Origin: Adiantum capillus-veneris
Lineage: Eukaryota; Streptophyta; Polypodiopsida; Polypodiales; Pteridaceae
DNA length: 64,000 nt
Direction: 5' to 3'
Assembly: GCA_014529385.2 (NCBI GenBank)
Contig: CM043954.1
Span: forward strand, 7,753,806 to 7,817,805
Shown: one piece after another, positions 1 through 11,895 of the stretch
Layout of the letters: each line of letters opens with the position of its first letter
Numbering within the stretch: position 1 is the stretch's first letter
The notes under the pieces: model-generated
What the model was told of the DNA's origin: nothing
The model's database searches: none
The model's input: the letters and a program-made list of their open reading frames with translations, nothing else
Position numbers and translations under genes: made by a program

Positions 1-600
1 ATCATCAAAGTTGTACAAAAGAAAGCAACCCGGTAGACCCCTCTAAATATTGCTTAGAACCCCATGATATGACCTATTATTGGAAAGTTCTTGAAAAATG
101 GATTCTAAAGAGCCAAGGTCCGAAAAGTTTGGATGACTTCTATGAAAGTTATGCCATTTTTTTTCAATCAGCCAGGTTTTGTTACCGTTATGATAATCTA
201 AAATCACCTTTTTCTAGATCTACATGAAGACAATTTCCAATACATGCATGCTATATATCAATAGATAGCATTTGAATAGTAGATTCTAAATATCCAACCT
301 TCGACAAGTTTGGATCTTATTTGCAAAAAATTTATCGATCCCCACTTTTTGAAAGCTATGCCACATCAACAATTCTTACAAGGCCCATTTTTTAGTCCAA
401 ACTTTTTCTAATGCATGCATCCAAGTTTTTAATGAGCTTGAGCAAACAGGAGCCTCATGGATATCATTTTTGGAAGAAAAAAAAGTTTTACGTTACGATC
501 TGAGTGGGCAACCTTCGGAAAAAGTCCTTTAGGGCTTCTATGCCAGATGTATGTTCTTGCCATTGAATAATATGTTGGCATTTGAAGAAGCCTTCTACAC
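1..600. other. Degenerate unassigned sequence with a repeated motif
   Basis: No credible gene. A loosely conserved motif resembling CCAAGGTTCGAAAAGTTTGGA followed by a TTCTATG-like stretch recurs near positions 98-150, 283-345 and 505-545. This suggests an old protein-coding or tandem repeat that has decayed. The stretch around 235-345 also resembles 29640-29745. I could not assign it to a family. Confidence 0.3.
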
Positions 601-619
601 TACATTCTTCACTTAGCGA

Positions 620-862
620 ATGAAGATATTTGCACCGATGATCAGCAACCTTACATCCAGGTTTGTAGGCTACTCATCGGTGGAGCTGAAGAATAAAGTG
701 ACAATGCAATTTCTGCAAGTGCCCGACAAAGAAAGAAAAATCAGATACCAGAAGGCATTGGACGCGCTTAAAGACCGCCTCACCAGCCCGTCAAACGAAA
801 GACTATTTCAGCCCATAAATCTATGTCAAGGGACGACACAGGCGAGGAGGGGGAGAAGTTAA
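620..862 (+). CDS. Short hypothetical ORF, possibly the tail of a retroelement polyprotein
   Basis: An 80-codon ORF with no recognised domain. The protein is basic at its end. Its last codons overlap a purine run (GAGGAGGGGGAGAAG, about 843-858) that looks like a polypurine tract, followed by TTAACAACAAG. The position directly before a possible LTR suggests the C-terminal end of a plus-strand LTR-retroelement polyprotein. No motif confirms this, so it is best kept as hypothetical. Confidence 0.25.
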   Translation: MKIFAPMISNLTSRFVGYSSVELKNKVTMQFLQVPDKERKIRYQKALDALKDRLTSPSNERLFQPINLCQGTTQARRGRS

Positions 863-1077
863 CAACAAGCTAACATGGACACCGTTTTTTGGAGTTCTCT
901 TTGTAAAACATTTATTATTTTGATAAATTGAGAATATTGTAACTCCTATTTTCTCGGATAAACTCTGTAATTAATGAGCCGGGGCTACAAGCTTCCGGAT
1001 TGTATCAACCAGTTATTACGCAGCTTTGGTAGAACTCCAGATTATTAGTTTTGACCACCCGAAAACTTTGGCTAAGG

Positions 1078-1229
1078 TATAAAAGCAAATTTTTGTAAGT
1101 TTTTTAGAAGTTTTTGGATAAGAAATACACAGCGTGAGCTAACGGCGCTCACTTCTCTTCTTCTCGCGCTTCCTACTCCCTCTCCGGTTGTCACATTGCG
1201 ATTGCATTTGTTGCATTGCAACTGCAGGT
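1078..1229 (+). promoter_or_regulatory. Candidate promoter, leader and splice donor
   Basis: A TATAAAA box lies at 1078-1084. It is followed by a pyrimidine-rich leader with a small hairpin (GTGAGC...GCGCTCAC, about 1134-1152) and then CTGCAG|GTAAGAG, which matches a plant 5' splice donor with GT at 1228-1229. The block follows the possible polypurine tract near 850, so it may be LTR rather than host promoter. No coding exon can be attached to it. Confidence 0.25.
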
Positions 1230-1239
1230 AAGAGCTCTA

Positions 1240-3490
1240 TGCATTGATGTAAGCAGTTCATAGTATTTCATAGCTTTTGGCATCGCCGCTAATTTCATCA
1301 TAACTAGGAATTTACACTTTTAAATAAAAAACTAAGCATAGTCGGGGTATTGTGGTATAATTGCTAAGCATTTAGATGCATTCTGGGTCGAAAATGACTA
1401 GGTCAAAAATCCACTACTATTAATAATCGCGATCTTGGAACTTGACCTAGAGTGGGGTTTGAAACAATAAGCATGTGTGTTTAGGTCTTATAAACTTTTC
1501 CTAGAAGTTTCGTTACGTTTGGATGTCATTTGATGTTGTAACGGATGTGATTTGCTTGCCGATGAGTGATTGGCTTTTAGTGATTTCACTCACTTGAGTG
1601 TAGCTTGAGTTAGATGCAAGTTGTTAAGAGATTGACAACCTCTTGTAGCCTCTATGCACTAGTCGAGTCAGCTTCGTCCCATGGTTTGACAAATTAATCG
1701 TGGTTCTCGCTAATACTGCAATAAGGTAGGATGGTGAGGTTAGACATGCGTCCCACATCCGCTAATGAAAAAGCATCTTCTTTGGTCTTCTTTGACAGCC
1801 TTACATGGGTATCAGTCGGCAGAGTCTCAACACAAAGCATACAAATGACGATCCCAAGCTTTCAGGTAGACTTTCAGTCTACTGAGAGGATGTCCAACCA
1901 AAATTTGGCATAAGTTCGTTTTTTTAGACACTAAAGTAAATAGGTTTATAATAAAGTTACTCTCGAGTATTAAGAAGAATTGGTCCTGAAGCAGTGAAAA
2001 TGGTTTTTTGTACATTTTAATGACTGAACTAAGAACTTGTAAAGGCAGTTGGTATGGAAATGTGTTGACTAGTATGCATATTAAAGAAGAGCTTCCCTTT
2101 TTATATATTCAAAAGAAAATCCTCATGTGAGGCTCCTCAGAGAGGAGGACATGTTTAATTTGAAAAACGAACCTAATTACAAAAAAAAATCTGCCAAAAT
2201 TTAGGCAAAATAGAAAAGATTTTTGTTGTCAAGTCCTGCATAAACCATATCCATGAAGTGAGATACGTACTAAGGTAAAATTTGTCGAGTAGTTCTCGGC
2301 TTATCTTTTAAATCCTCATGTGAGGCTCCTAAAGAAGGAGGACATGGTTACTTTTTGAAAAATGTGTCTACTTACAAACAAAACTCTGCCAAAATTTTAC
2401 TAAAATATTGTACTTCTAGATTTAAGGTAGTACACATATAATCCTTTGAAAAGATCGTCTACAGATTTTATGGCCCCAAACTTGATCTCTTTCTTTCTCT
2501 CTCTCTCTCTCTATCTTTCTCTCTTTATATATTCTCTCAAGATCTCACTCTTTCTAACTTTGGGATCGGTTCTTTAGGTTAAAATATAATCTCTATACAA
2601 AAATGATGCTTTCCTCCTTAGTTGTCTCCAACTATTCTTAGAAGATATCATTTCTAGCATAGACCACTAATAGACAATAATTGGTTTATGAAATTGTACT
2701 ATAGGGTATGGTGCTTTCTATCAGAAGCCCACTTGCGGGGGAGATACCATCCTTTGAGAATGAACTCGCAAGCGATGTTAACATTCCAATGGAAATCCAC
2801 GTCCCTCCGACATGCGCGATTTTTCGACAGAATGCAAACCACTTTTTCTCATCAAACCGGAAACAACCATTGTACCAATTGAAACGATGATAGAGAAAAA
2901 TCTACCAAACAAGACTATTGTAGAAAATACCTTTAAAAAATGGATCATGCCCGGTAGAGTAGCAAGGAAAAAACTCCCTCAAAATGTATATAAGGAGAGT
3001 GAAGGGGTTTAAGGCTATGGGACAACAATAACAAACAAAATAGACTGTTTGGATACCGGTCTTCCCATCAAAGTTTCCCATGTGCTAACTGGCTGTTTGT
3101 GTTGGATGGTGGCAAGTATAGATCTTTTCTTTCATGGATTCTTAGGATGAGTTAGTCTCCTACAAGAACTAGATGTACCAGCATAAATTAAAGAAATTTA
3201 GCTTCTGACTGTTTTGTCTTTCTATATTGTCTACTGTCTTTTATGTCTTGTCTATTTTGGTCAACTGTCAATATATGGTTCTCTACGAGAGGATATCAAA
3301 TTTAACCTCTCTCTCTCTCTTTATTTCCCGAGTTGTCCTTGGTCGGACAACTACCATATATTGACTTGCCTTCATTCTACACTATTTATAATTTTGTCTC
3401 TCATAAAATCCTTCACGTTGGCTGCATTGTATCTCTTACAGGTTTTGGTTACTCTGACAATAAAAGGATTCATATCCCTCCTATTGGTAC
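1240..3490. other. Unassigned AT-rich sequence
   Basis: No supported gene. It contains short spurious ORFs, a CT-rich tract at about 2478-2530 and the direct-repeat pair listed separately. Confidence 0.5.
2112..2400. repeat. Direct repeat pair, about 195 bp apart
   Basis: AATCCTCATGTGAGGCTCCT begins at about 2119 and again at about 2311. Both copies continue with a GGAGGACATG segment and then an AAACTCTGCCAAAATTT-like segment. Each copy contains small inverted repeats (CTCATGTGAG, and CTCCT against AGGAG), so RNA from it could form a short hairpin. It looks like an old tandem duplication. Confidence 0.55.
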
Positions 3491-3493
3491 ACA

Positions 3494-6400
3494 ATGCCTA
3501 CTCTCGTGCTTCAAGGGGATGAATTTCATAAAAGTCTTCTTGACTATGAGAAAAAGGCAATACAAGAACAAGAGCTTTTAGGTTTAAAAACAGCTTCTGT
3601 TAATGATTGGTTAAAACTCTTAGGCCTTGCTAGAAAAGATCCTACACAACTAATTAATGCACTAAGCTCTTTTTTATTATCATTATTCTTTATTGATGCT
3701 CAAGAATGATCATATTTAGACATCTTTTTCTCATCACTACCTTCCATAGTTAATAAGCTATATTTCATTAATAATCTCCCTATCCTTCCTCTTCCAATTA
3801 GGCAGTTTCAAGAGATTGTGAAACCGCTTTTAGATCTAGAGCTCTTAGATCAGGAAGAAAAGGAGGCCCTAGGCCTAACGGATGACCCTTCTTGTTGTAA
3901 AATTGAAAGGACTATACCCAGGAATTTTTCTAACGTCATTCCACTACTCCCTTTCAGACAAATTGAGCTAGATGCTATTCATCTTGAAAACGGATCTCTG
4001 GGTTTTCTAGATACTGAATCAATGTGCTCCATTCACAATTGATTCTTTAACTCTACTTTGTAGTTTACCACCTGATGTGGTAGAACAATGAAAAATATCG
4101 GCACTTCAATCAAAGTATCTACTATCACAAGATAAACCTTTTACACTAAAACATATAAAATTGTCGGACATTGACAGTAAAAGTTCTCTAACACTTCCAT
4201 GGTTGCCCGTACAAAGGGACTATCACTTAATGAGAAAGAAAACAACATTCGAAAGTTCTTGAAGAATTGATGGAACACATACAGACCATTCATCAAGTGT
4301 ACTTGTAAGACAAACCCGATTCAAGCTACCCAGTAACAATCATATGGTTTGATCACCTTCTTTGGTTTGTATTTCAAAACCTCCCAAGGTTTTTCCCTTA
4401 TTCCTCTACATCCGCACAAGTATATGCTTTGATTGGATGGGTAACATCATTACCCATTGAAGTTCGACATGCGATAGTGGTTTTTTATGCTCTTCATGAA
4501 TATCGGATTGATGTAGTAAAACATTTAGTATTATATACACTAGGGACTCCATTTCTCTCTCTGGTTTAGCATCACCCAATTGACTTGACCATCAACACAA
4601 TTTTCAAACCCTCTAGCAATAGGGAACAACTAAAGCGTATTGCTAGCACACCAAGCAATACGGCATCATCATCAAAACAACCTCGACAGTTCCGCGGATC
4701 TGAGGACTTTGGTAAAACTCCAAGAATTTTAGAATTTAGTACAGATGACAAGGTACGACATTTAATAACTAGAACTAATGATGTGTAATGGTTTAAACAA
4801 GGTAAAAAAAGTAGACATCGGTTTATTCACCTAACTTTCACTAATAAATTTATGGAGTTTGTACACCCTCACACTTTTTTTGATGAATTGTTAAAGGATA
4901 TTGGAATAAAAAATAATCTCAGGCACTTTCACATTAAATTTGGATGGAAATATACGAACAATATTGGCTAGTATTTATATAAACCCTTTGACACATTTTT
5001 TGAGCCTTTTGATCTTAGTAAACCTTATGTTTGCCATACCCAAAAACGATTTAAAAACTTCCTAAAACATTTTGGCCATCTTGGTGAGCATGTTCTTACT
5101 ACTCATCCAACTTTCATAAGACACCACACATTAAGGGATAATGTATCAAAAGGCCTCAACCATATCCCTCTTGTCCCTGTACATTTGCATTCAGTGAAAG
5201 CCAAGTTCAAGAAGGGTTGGGCAATATTATGCCAATTACTAAATCTGATTTGTACACCGTCTCACTTTCAGGTAATTAAAGATAGACTTGAAAAAACCTT
5301 CCATTCCATCTTCCCTAACTATAGGCATAACCAAATTCCATGGTTCATGGAGAACAAGATCTTACACGAAATAGATTTTATCCATAAACACATCTTTATA
5401 TGTGGTTTGGACAAATCCGCCCAAACGCCTGTCTTTATTTGTAAATGAATCATTGATTACAAGCAAAGAATAGATTGAATTCTTCGGAATTCATGCCTAT
5501 ACACGAATTCAATAACACCATTGTATCACTCATTAACTCACGATGCAAGGAGTTTGATGTTATACCTTCTCCTGATCAAGGTATTCCCTACATTATGGGA
5601 AATTATAAAATTCATAAATCAAAGTTTAGTTGGATAACAAATGCCCATGATTGTGTTTTCTCCCCTGTGGCTACTATGATAACTAAATTTTTGCATGGTT
5701 TATCAAGAGAACATATTGGATAAACTGAGAACCTTCAAAAAAACCTTCAAACGTTCTCAAAGGTTAATACAGACGCATACTGGATCATTAACAACCAGAA
5801 CGAAGCTTTGATAAACCTTCTTAAACGGATTTATTCTATCCATACATATGATATTCCATACATATGATATTAAAGCTTGCTATGAAGAAATTCCGCACCA
5901 TGGGAAGCATGGCCTAATGGAGTCTTTGAGAAACATTAAAAGATTAATAACTGGTCAAGGTTATAAAGATTTTAAATAATCTAAAAACCAGATCACCCTT
6001 ACAAAAAAGAATTCAGATGTAAAATGGTCCTTTGAATTCTTTGAAGACTTAAATATCTTTGTGTTAGACAACTACTTCTCAAGGTTAGCATCTGATATAT
6101 ACAAAAAACTAAAGGAATCCCAATGGGATACTCATGTTCTCCTTTATGGTGCAATCTATACCTTGCTTGGTTTGAGCTAGAGTATGTTAGAAAATTATCC
6201 AGACTCAAAAAATCTGATATGCTTTCAGCTTTCATACACTCTAATTGGTATATGGATGATCGTCTATTCATCAATAACACGTATATTACACAGTGCATGA
6301 ATCACAACAAACCCTTGTCCCTTGAGGGCACCTTTACAATATATCCATTGGATATCATTTCAGTTAAACCAGCTTATACAAGGTTTGGCTCTACATATTT

Positions 6401-6800
6401 GAACACAAAAATAATTCTACATAGACATTTCATTGGGGAATACACTACGGAAATAGCATGGAAAAAAGACGCATTACCAGGACACCAAGTATCTTTCGTA
6501 CAAGCAGCCAGCAACGCCCTACATAGTTAGCATACAAAGTATGTGTATTGGCACATGTCTTACCCATCATATATAATGCATCATGCGTAGCTACATCATA
6601 TAATGATTTACAACGCCTGAGCTTTATGTTTACTTCTAACGGATTAAAATAAAACCGCATCAAAACATTAATCACACAGTTTCTTTTAAAGGGTAACTTT
6701 CTTGATATCAAATTCAAGGTCAGATCTTTGACCCCATCAATTTCTTTGGAAAATGGAACGGGTACCATGACAAATGTACAAATGTTTTTTCCCAAAAAAT
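3494..6800 (+). pseudogene. Decayed Penelope-like element, endonuclease not visible
   Basis: The reading is broken by stops and frameshifts, but a collinear Penelope-like RT can be followed. Upstream pieces lie at 3494-3709, 3818-4042 and 4585-4788. A segment at about 5090-5165 reads HVLTTHPTFIRHHTLRDNVS, like the N-terminal block of Penelope-type proteins. GLDKSAQTPVFICK at about 5405 resembles the first RT motif. YIMGNYKIHKSKF lies at about 5595. Motif A DIKACYEEIP is at 5866, GIPMGYSCSPLWCNLY at about 6115, and YMDD at 6249-6260. A thumb-like VATSYNDLQRL...TSNGL segment lies at about 6585-6650. No GIY-YIG nuclease follows. That pattern matches the Athena/Coprina group, which is related to telomerase and reported from some plants. 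Family assignment is by motif reading only. Confidence 0.7.
5840..5871 (+). repeat. 16-bp tandem duplication inside RT motif A
   Basis: CCATACATATGATATT occurs twice in a row (5840-5855 and 5856-5871). The second copy supplies the catalytic aspartate codon of motif A (5866-5868). Because 16 is not a multiple of three, the duplication shifts the frame. Confidence 0.85.
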
Positions 6801-7080
6801 AAACACTGCAACATAACTTGTCACCTGATGTATTACAGTACTAATCATGGATAATATGGTTTGCATGGTCATGGATACTATGTACTATTGGATAAAGTAT
6901 ATTATGCTAAACACCATTTTGTAAGAATTGATACAGTCTCAAGTTGGTAGACAATTTAAAAATTGAGAACTTGAAGTTCATGATTTAAGACAACTCAAAA
7001 TTTTAATCATTGGCGGGGGATATGTCCACCTGGTGGGCTATCCCCCACCAAGTGGGCATACTCCCAAGGTTGGGGGTGGG
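6801..7080. other. Unassigned sequence after the Penelope-like RT
   Basis: No gene. At 7025-7070 a short inverted repeat pairs CCACCTGGTGGGC with GCCCACTTGGTGGGG-like sequence. This could be near the element's end, but no terminal repeat was identified. Confidence 0.4.
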
Positions 7081-7130
<50 letters not shown>

Positions 7131-7143
7131 CCCCCCCCCCCCC
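7081..7143 (+). repeat. CT microsatellite and C-run
   Basis: (CT)n at 7081-7128 runs directly into about 16 C residues. Confidence 0.95.
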
Positions 7144-7469
7144 TTAACAAGCACCTCAATGTTTACTCCCCTTAAAAAACCCTTTTTTCACTTTATCTTT
7201 GGATGATATTGGGTAACATAAAAACACCACCAAAGGATCTAAAGAAAAAGAAAATTTTTATCATCCTTGCTATATAACTATCTCTGTCCATCTCTCTCTC
7301 TCTCTCTGAGGTAATCCTTGCCGAGATATGTGGAAAATCTATGTCAATACTTTTTGGAAAACATTTCTTGGGGTGGTAAAGACATCCACTTGTCTCTCTC
7401 TCTTTCTCTCTCTCTCAGGCTCTCTCTCCCTTACACATTGGAAATCCAAGCTAAATAGGGAATGGAACC

Positions 7470-7790
7470 TGTTGAGATGTCGAGCTCTACATCTTGAGCT
7501 GGCATCCACTACGGGTCTTGGCTGCTTACGACATTTACTCACTGGCACGTTAGGTGACCGACATGGAGGATCTCTGCCAATGATTCTACAGCTGGACTAC
7601 ACTTATAGTACTAGCCTAGTACGCTTCTAGCGAGTTCACACTTAGTGACCGCATGTACATATGTGCTACTTTTCAGTTTTAGCACTTAGTCATTTTGTAC
7701 TCTCTTTTCTGTACGAAGGAGAAGAAGCTTTCCATCTCTGTGTGCTTTGTGCTTGTCTTGTGTAGCTCTCTTGCATCCTCTTTCTTTACA
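7470..7790 (+). repeat. 5' LTR of a Ty1/copia element
   Basis: The segment begins TGTTGAGATGTC and ends CTTTACA, directly before a canonical primer site. The TG...CA ends and the 321-bp length suit a copia LTR. The start is chosen by pattern because no second LTR is present for comparison. The 3' LTR and most of pol are missing. Confidence 0.6.
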
Positions 7791-7802
7791 TGGTATCAGA
7801 GC
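7791..7802 (+). promoter_or_regulatory. Primer binding site for initiator tRNA-Met
   Basis: TGGTATCAGAGC is the usual copia primer site, complementary to the 3' end of initiator tRNA-Met. It lies directly after the LTR end. Confidence 0.9.
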
Positions 7803-8066
7803 CTGGTGCAGGCAAGAGAGGCTAAGAGAGCAAGAGCATCACAATCCCTTCGTTCGCAATCCACAATCCCTTGTTTTTCGTACGAGTTTTTGAATAGGTC
7901 TCCAAAGTGCAGTATACAGAGATTTACTGTACAAGTACAGTGGTTGTATGCATGATTGATTGTGGACACTCGTTGAGTGTAGAAAGCGTTACAGGTACCA
8001 CGATAGCAGGTTCAGCAGATTTGCAGGTTTTTGCAGATTGCAGCTATTTTGTCTTAGTGCTTCAAG

Positions 8067-9332
8067 ATGTCGGACGGTTTCAGTCAGATTGTCACTGAGA
8101 AGCTTGAGAAAAATAACTACCCTGCATGGAAGTTTAGAATAACAAATTTCCTAAAAGGAAAAGGTTATTGGGACTATGTAGAAGGAGGCAATGAAAAGGA
8201 ACCAGAGATTCCCGAGGCAAATGCTATAGCAGAACAAAGGAAAGCTTTGAGGGAGTGGCAACAAGGCCAGAGCAAAGTGATGTATTGGCTTTCTATGAGC
8301 ATCACAGATGGCATGATGGGCTATCTACAGGATGCTGAAACCCCCGCCATTGCATGGAAAAACTTAGGCAGAGTGTTCGAGGTGAACACCAAGGCCAGGA
8401 AGCTTCAACTAAAGTCGGAGCTAAATCAGGTTAAGAGGAACAACCTCTCCATCAATGATTATGCTTTTAAGATCAAGAGTATCATCGAGGCTCTTGGATC
8501 TATTAAAGTCTCAGTGGAAAACGATGACATTGTCCGTGCATGCTTGGATGGTCTAGGAGATGAGTATGTACATTTCAGGTCTTCCATGAATACAAGAGAC
8601 GACATCCCCGTGTTCCAAGATTTGATTTCTATGCTTATTCTTGAGGAGAAGAACCTTGACACATCTTCTTCTCATGGCAGAAATAATTCTGAACAGGCCT
8701 TCTATTCTAACTCCAACAGAGGTAGATGTAGAGGTCGTGGTCGAGGCCCAAGGGGGTTGCAGGGGCCAATTTCAAGAAGGTCAATCAAATCAAAACAATA
8801 CAGGTGGCAGGGGAAACCAGTTTCAAGGCAGGGGGAGTCAAAGAGGTCGTGGTGCAGGATCAAGCAGGCAACACATACTGCAGATAGCAGAGAATGTTGG
8901 ACTTGTGGTGAAAGAGGTCACATGTCACGTGACTGTCCAAAGGGAAAAGCAAGTGGAAAGAGAGAACAAGGCAACTATGCATCTACTAGCAGAGATGCAG
9001 ATGACAGCAAAAATGAGCGCATGTTTGTTATGCAGCATGTAATGAATACAATGACTGCAGAGAATTCCACCCAAGATGATGTTTGGTATGTGGATTCAGG
9101 TGCCTCTAATCACATGACGTCTCGTGGAGAGTGGTTTAGAGATATGCGCAAACTAGATGTGTCAGGCTATGTGCAGACAGGAGATGACACATCTCACCCC
9201 ATTGCTCGTGTAGGGGAGATACCTCTAAATACGAAGAGTGGGAAATCAAAGTACTTAGCAGATGTACTTCATGTCCCAAACATTACAAAGAATCTTGTTT
9301 TTGTTGGACAAATGGTTGAGCAGGGTTTGTAG
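8067..9332 (+). CDS. Ty1/copia Gag-protease, truncated polyprotein
   Basis: The 421-residue ORF starts with a UBN2-type copia Gag (about residues 1-200, NYPAWKFRITNFLKGKGYW onwards). An arginine/glycine-rich linker follows, then a canonical CX2CX4HX4C knuckle (CWTCGERGHMSRDC). The copia aspartic protease follows, with active site WYVDSGASNHMTS. The ORF ends at TAG after VEQGL, but the same frame continues to about 9460 with a pre-integrase-like stretch (NPNGCYVEDFQNGCKL). There it stops matching copia and enters ODC sequence. Integrase, RT and RNase H are absent. The 5' LTR and primer site lie 276 bp upstream of this start. The element cannot move alone. Confidence 0.9.
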   Translation: MSDGFSQIVTEKLEKNNYPAWKFRITNFLKGKGYWDYVEGGNEKEPEIPEANAIAEQRKALREWQQGQSKVMYWLSMSITDGMMGYLQDAETPAIAWKNLGRVFEVNTKARKLQLKSELNQVKRNNLSINDYAFKIKSIIEALGSIKVSVENDDIVRACLDGLGDEYVHFRSSMNTRDDIPVFQDLISMLILEEKNLDTSSSHGRNNSEQAFYSNSNRGRCRGRGRGPRGLQGPISRRSIKSKQYRWQGKPVSRQGESKRSWCRIKQATHTADSRECWTCGERGHMSRDCPKGKASGKREQGNYASTSRDADDSKNERMFVMQHVMNTMTAENSTQDDVWYVDSGASNHMTSRGEWFRDMRKLDVSGYVQTGDDTSHPIARVGEIPLNTKSGKSKYLADVLHVPNITKNLVFVGQMVEQGL

Positions 9333-9464
9333 GTTCGCTTCAATCCCAATGGCTGTTATGTAGAAGATTTCCAGAATGGCTGTAAGCTGATCATAGAGGG
9401 CAAATGTGTGGGTAGAATGTTTACGCTGAATGTAGACATGCTTGAGGTAAAAGCTGCATTATTT

Positions 9465-10041
9465 GGAACTGAAGGAAGGGAGCACCGGAGGAGGGATAAG
9501 CGCTCGAGAAGTGGCACAGATGATCAACAAGGCGTTGGATGGGTACTTCCCCGATCTTAGCACCAATAATGGCAGTGATGAAACAAAGATAGAGATCATA
9601 GCAGAGCCGGGGCGATATTTTGCATGCGCACCCTTCACGTTGGTGGCGCGCATCTTTGGCAAGCGCGTGCGAGGAAGCAGGAGAGAGTACTGGATCAACA
9701 ATGGAGCCCATCATAGCTTTCCCATGATTTTGCTACCCCTCAACACGCTCGTGCCGCCGCCCGTCCCCTTTGCTTGCGGATCCAAGCCCTACAACATGAG
9801 TTGCCAGGGCCTGCCTCTGTTTCCTTCCAACATTGTTGGCCCCACCTACAGCGCCCTCGACACTCTCCTCAAGGGCCACCCCTTGCCAGAGCTCGAGATC
9901 GGCGACCTGCTAGCGTTCCCCTTCATGGGCGCCTACACCAACTCTCTCGCTACTTCCTTCAATGGTTTCGGTGTCACCCACATCCCAGCTTTTGGCTTTG
10001 TTGTCGGTGACAAACCGGACTGCATTCTTGCCGGCCGGTGA
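9465..10041 (+). pseudogene. Ornithine decarboxylase fragment, copy 1
   Basis: This is the C-terminal half of a fold-III PLP decarboxylase, which makes putrescine from ornithine. Visible blocks are IEIIAEPGRYFA (phosphate-binding EPGR loop), FGKRVRGSRREYWIN, the FGPTC region and LPELEIGDLLAFPFMGAYT. The residue matching catalytic Cys of FGPTC is Tyr here (VGPTYSALDTL). The PLP-lysine region and the first half are missing because the sequence joins directly to copia at about 9460. An ORF runs from 9463 to 10041 and ends later than copy 3, whose stop follows VVAD. ODC is preferred over arginine or diaminopimelate decarboxylase from the wording of these blocks. Confidence 0.8.
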
Positions 10042-11106
10042 CGTGGCGTACTGGCGTGCTAAAAAGTTCCCCACAACTCTGGATTTAATATTTTCAATTG
10101 GTTTTTTGTATGCCCTATTCTTTGCCTCAGTGCAGTACTAGCCTAGTATACAATCTTTTTGGTAAACAATGCTCCTTGAAAAGCTTGTGTCAGTCCTTCT
10201 AAATCCAGGTCGGTGTAGGTATTATTCATGCCTACATCAATGTGCCCAGGGCTAGAAAAAAACATTATTCCTAACCGATCAAAATAAGGGGAAACTTGAA
10301 ATTCTCCCGGTTTTCAGGTCAAAATTTGAAGCTTTTGCCAGTAATTACACTGAAACTTGTGTAAATTTTCCGTTTTTCTTAAAGGCAAGCTTAAAATCTT
10401 ATCGGGATTTTATAATTTCAGCCGGTTAAAACACACTAGACCCCGGTTGTTTTCTAACATTGAATGTGCCTCACAATCTCTCTTGACAAAATCAGTTTTG
10501 CTAACCGAAGAAAATAAGGGTAGAAATTGTCTAATTGTTGTAGAAGGGGGGGGAGGGGGAGGGAGAGAGAGTGGCATCTCTAAGGTATTCCACTCACTTA
10601 CAATATTCCAGGTCGGTGTAGGTATTATTCATGCCTACATCAATGTGCCTCACAATCTCTCTTGACAAAATCATTTTTTCTAGCCAAAGAAAATAAGGGT
10701 AGACATAAGATAGTTCTGGCTTTGGGATCAAAATATGAAGCATTTTTGTCACTAAGTACACTAAAACTTGTTATATTTTTGTCGGGTTTTTCAAGTCAAG
10801 CATGATTTTGGAATTTTATCCGATTAAAATATACTACACCCTTCAATTTTTCGCGCTAATTATTAGTATATGCCCCTAGATTCTTCTTATTCATTCACTA
10901 CTAACCATCTTCAAATATGTAACTTACATCTTGCTGCTTATTTGGCAAGGTTTTCCACATTCAATAAACAATTCACCATTTTCGGATCAAGATAAATGCA
11001 ATTACATGCACCATATGCAAGAAACATGATTACTGTATGTGCAAAAATCACGTGATACATATGCACTATGCAAAAAATCAAATCTGTCCAATTTTTGTAG
11101 AAGAAG

Positions 11107-11108
<2 letters not shown>

Positions 11109-11162
<54 letters not shown>
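11109..11162 (+). repeat. GA microsatellite
   Basis: Uninterrupted (GA)n, about 54 bp. Confidence 0.95.
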
Positions 11163-11167
<5 letters not shown>

Positions 11168-11777
11168 GGGTCAATGAGAGACAATGAGTGGCATCTCCGA
11201 GGTATTCCACTCACTTACAATATTTCCCAAATTGTGCTGACATACTTTGATCGAGATAGATCCAATTACATGCACCATATGCACGAAACACAATTAATAG
11301 ACTAGTCCTTACAAAGTTTGAGGTCGGTATAGGTTTACATGCCTATAGAAATGCCTTATAACTTCTCATCGAGATTTGCCAAAAACATTCAAAATTTGAA
11401 GCATTTGCCGGCAAGTACCCTAAAACTTGTTATAATTGTTGTGGTTTTTTCGAGGGCAAGTTGGGATTTTGCAATTTTAGCCGGTTAAAATACACTACAC
11501 CCTTTGATTTTTGGCAAGCATTGCACCTCGTTACTAATTAGTATATGCCCCTAGATTCTCCTTATTCCTTCACTGCTAACCATCTTTTGATATGTAACTT
11601 ACATCTTGCTGGTTATTTGGCAAGGTTCTGCACATCCAGTTAACAATTTAGCATAATCAGATCAAGAACAAGTGTGAGTGGCAACTATCTTGTGTTAGGA
11701 TTTAAGGAGTAGCTAAATAGAGATAAGAGTGGTTTACTTAGTGGAAAGAGATAGTTTTCACACACACGAGAGATTAT

Positions 11778-11895
<118 letters not shown>

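Noticed and set aside
3494-7080. Hammerhead ribozyme in the Penelope-like element
   Set aside because: Such ribozymes occur in related elements. I looked for a CTGATGA...GAAA core and did not see a convincing one. A covariance-model search would decide.
9463-10041. A working ODC gene or a copia-ODC fusion protein
   Set aside because: The first half including the PLP-lysine is missing, the catalytic Cys is Tyr, and a stop separates it from the copia frame.
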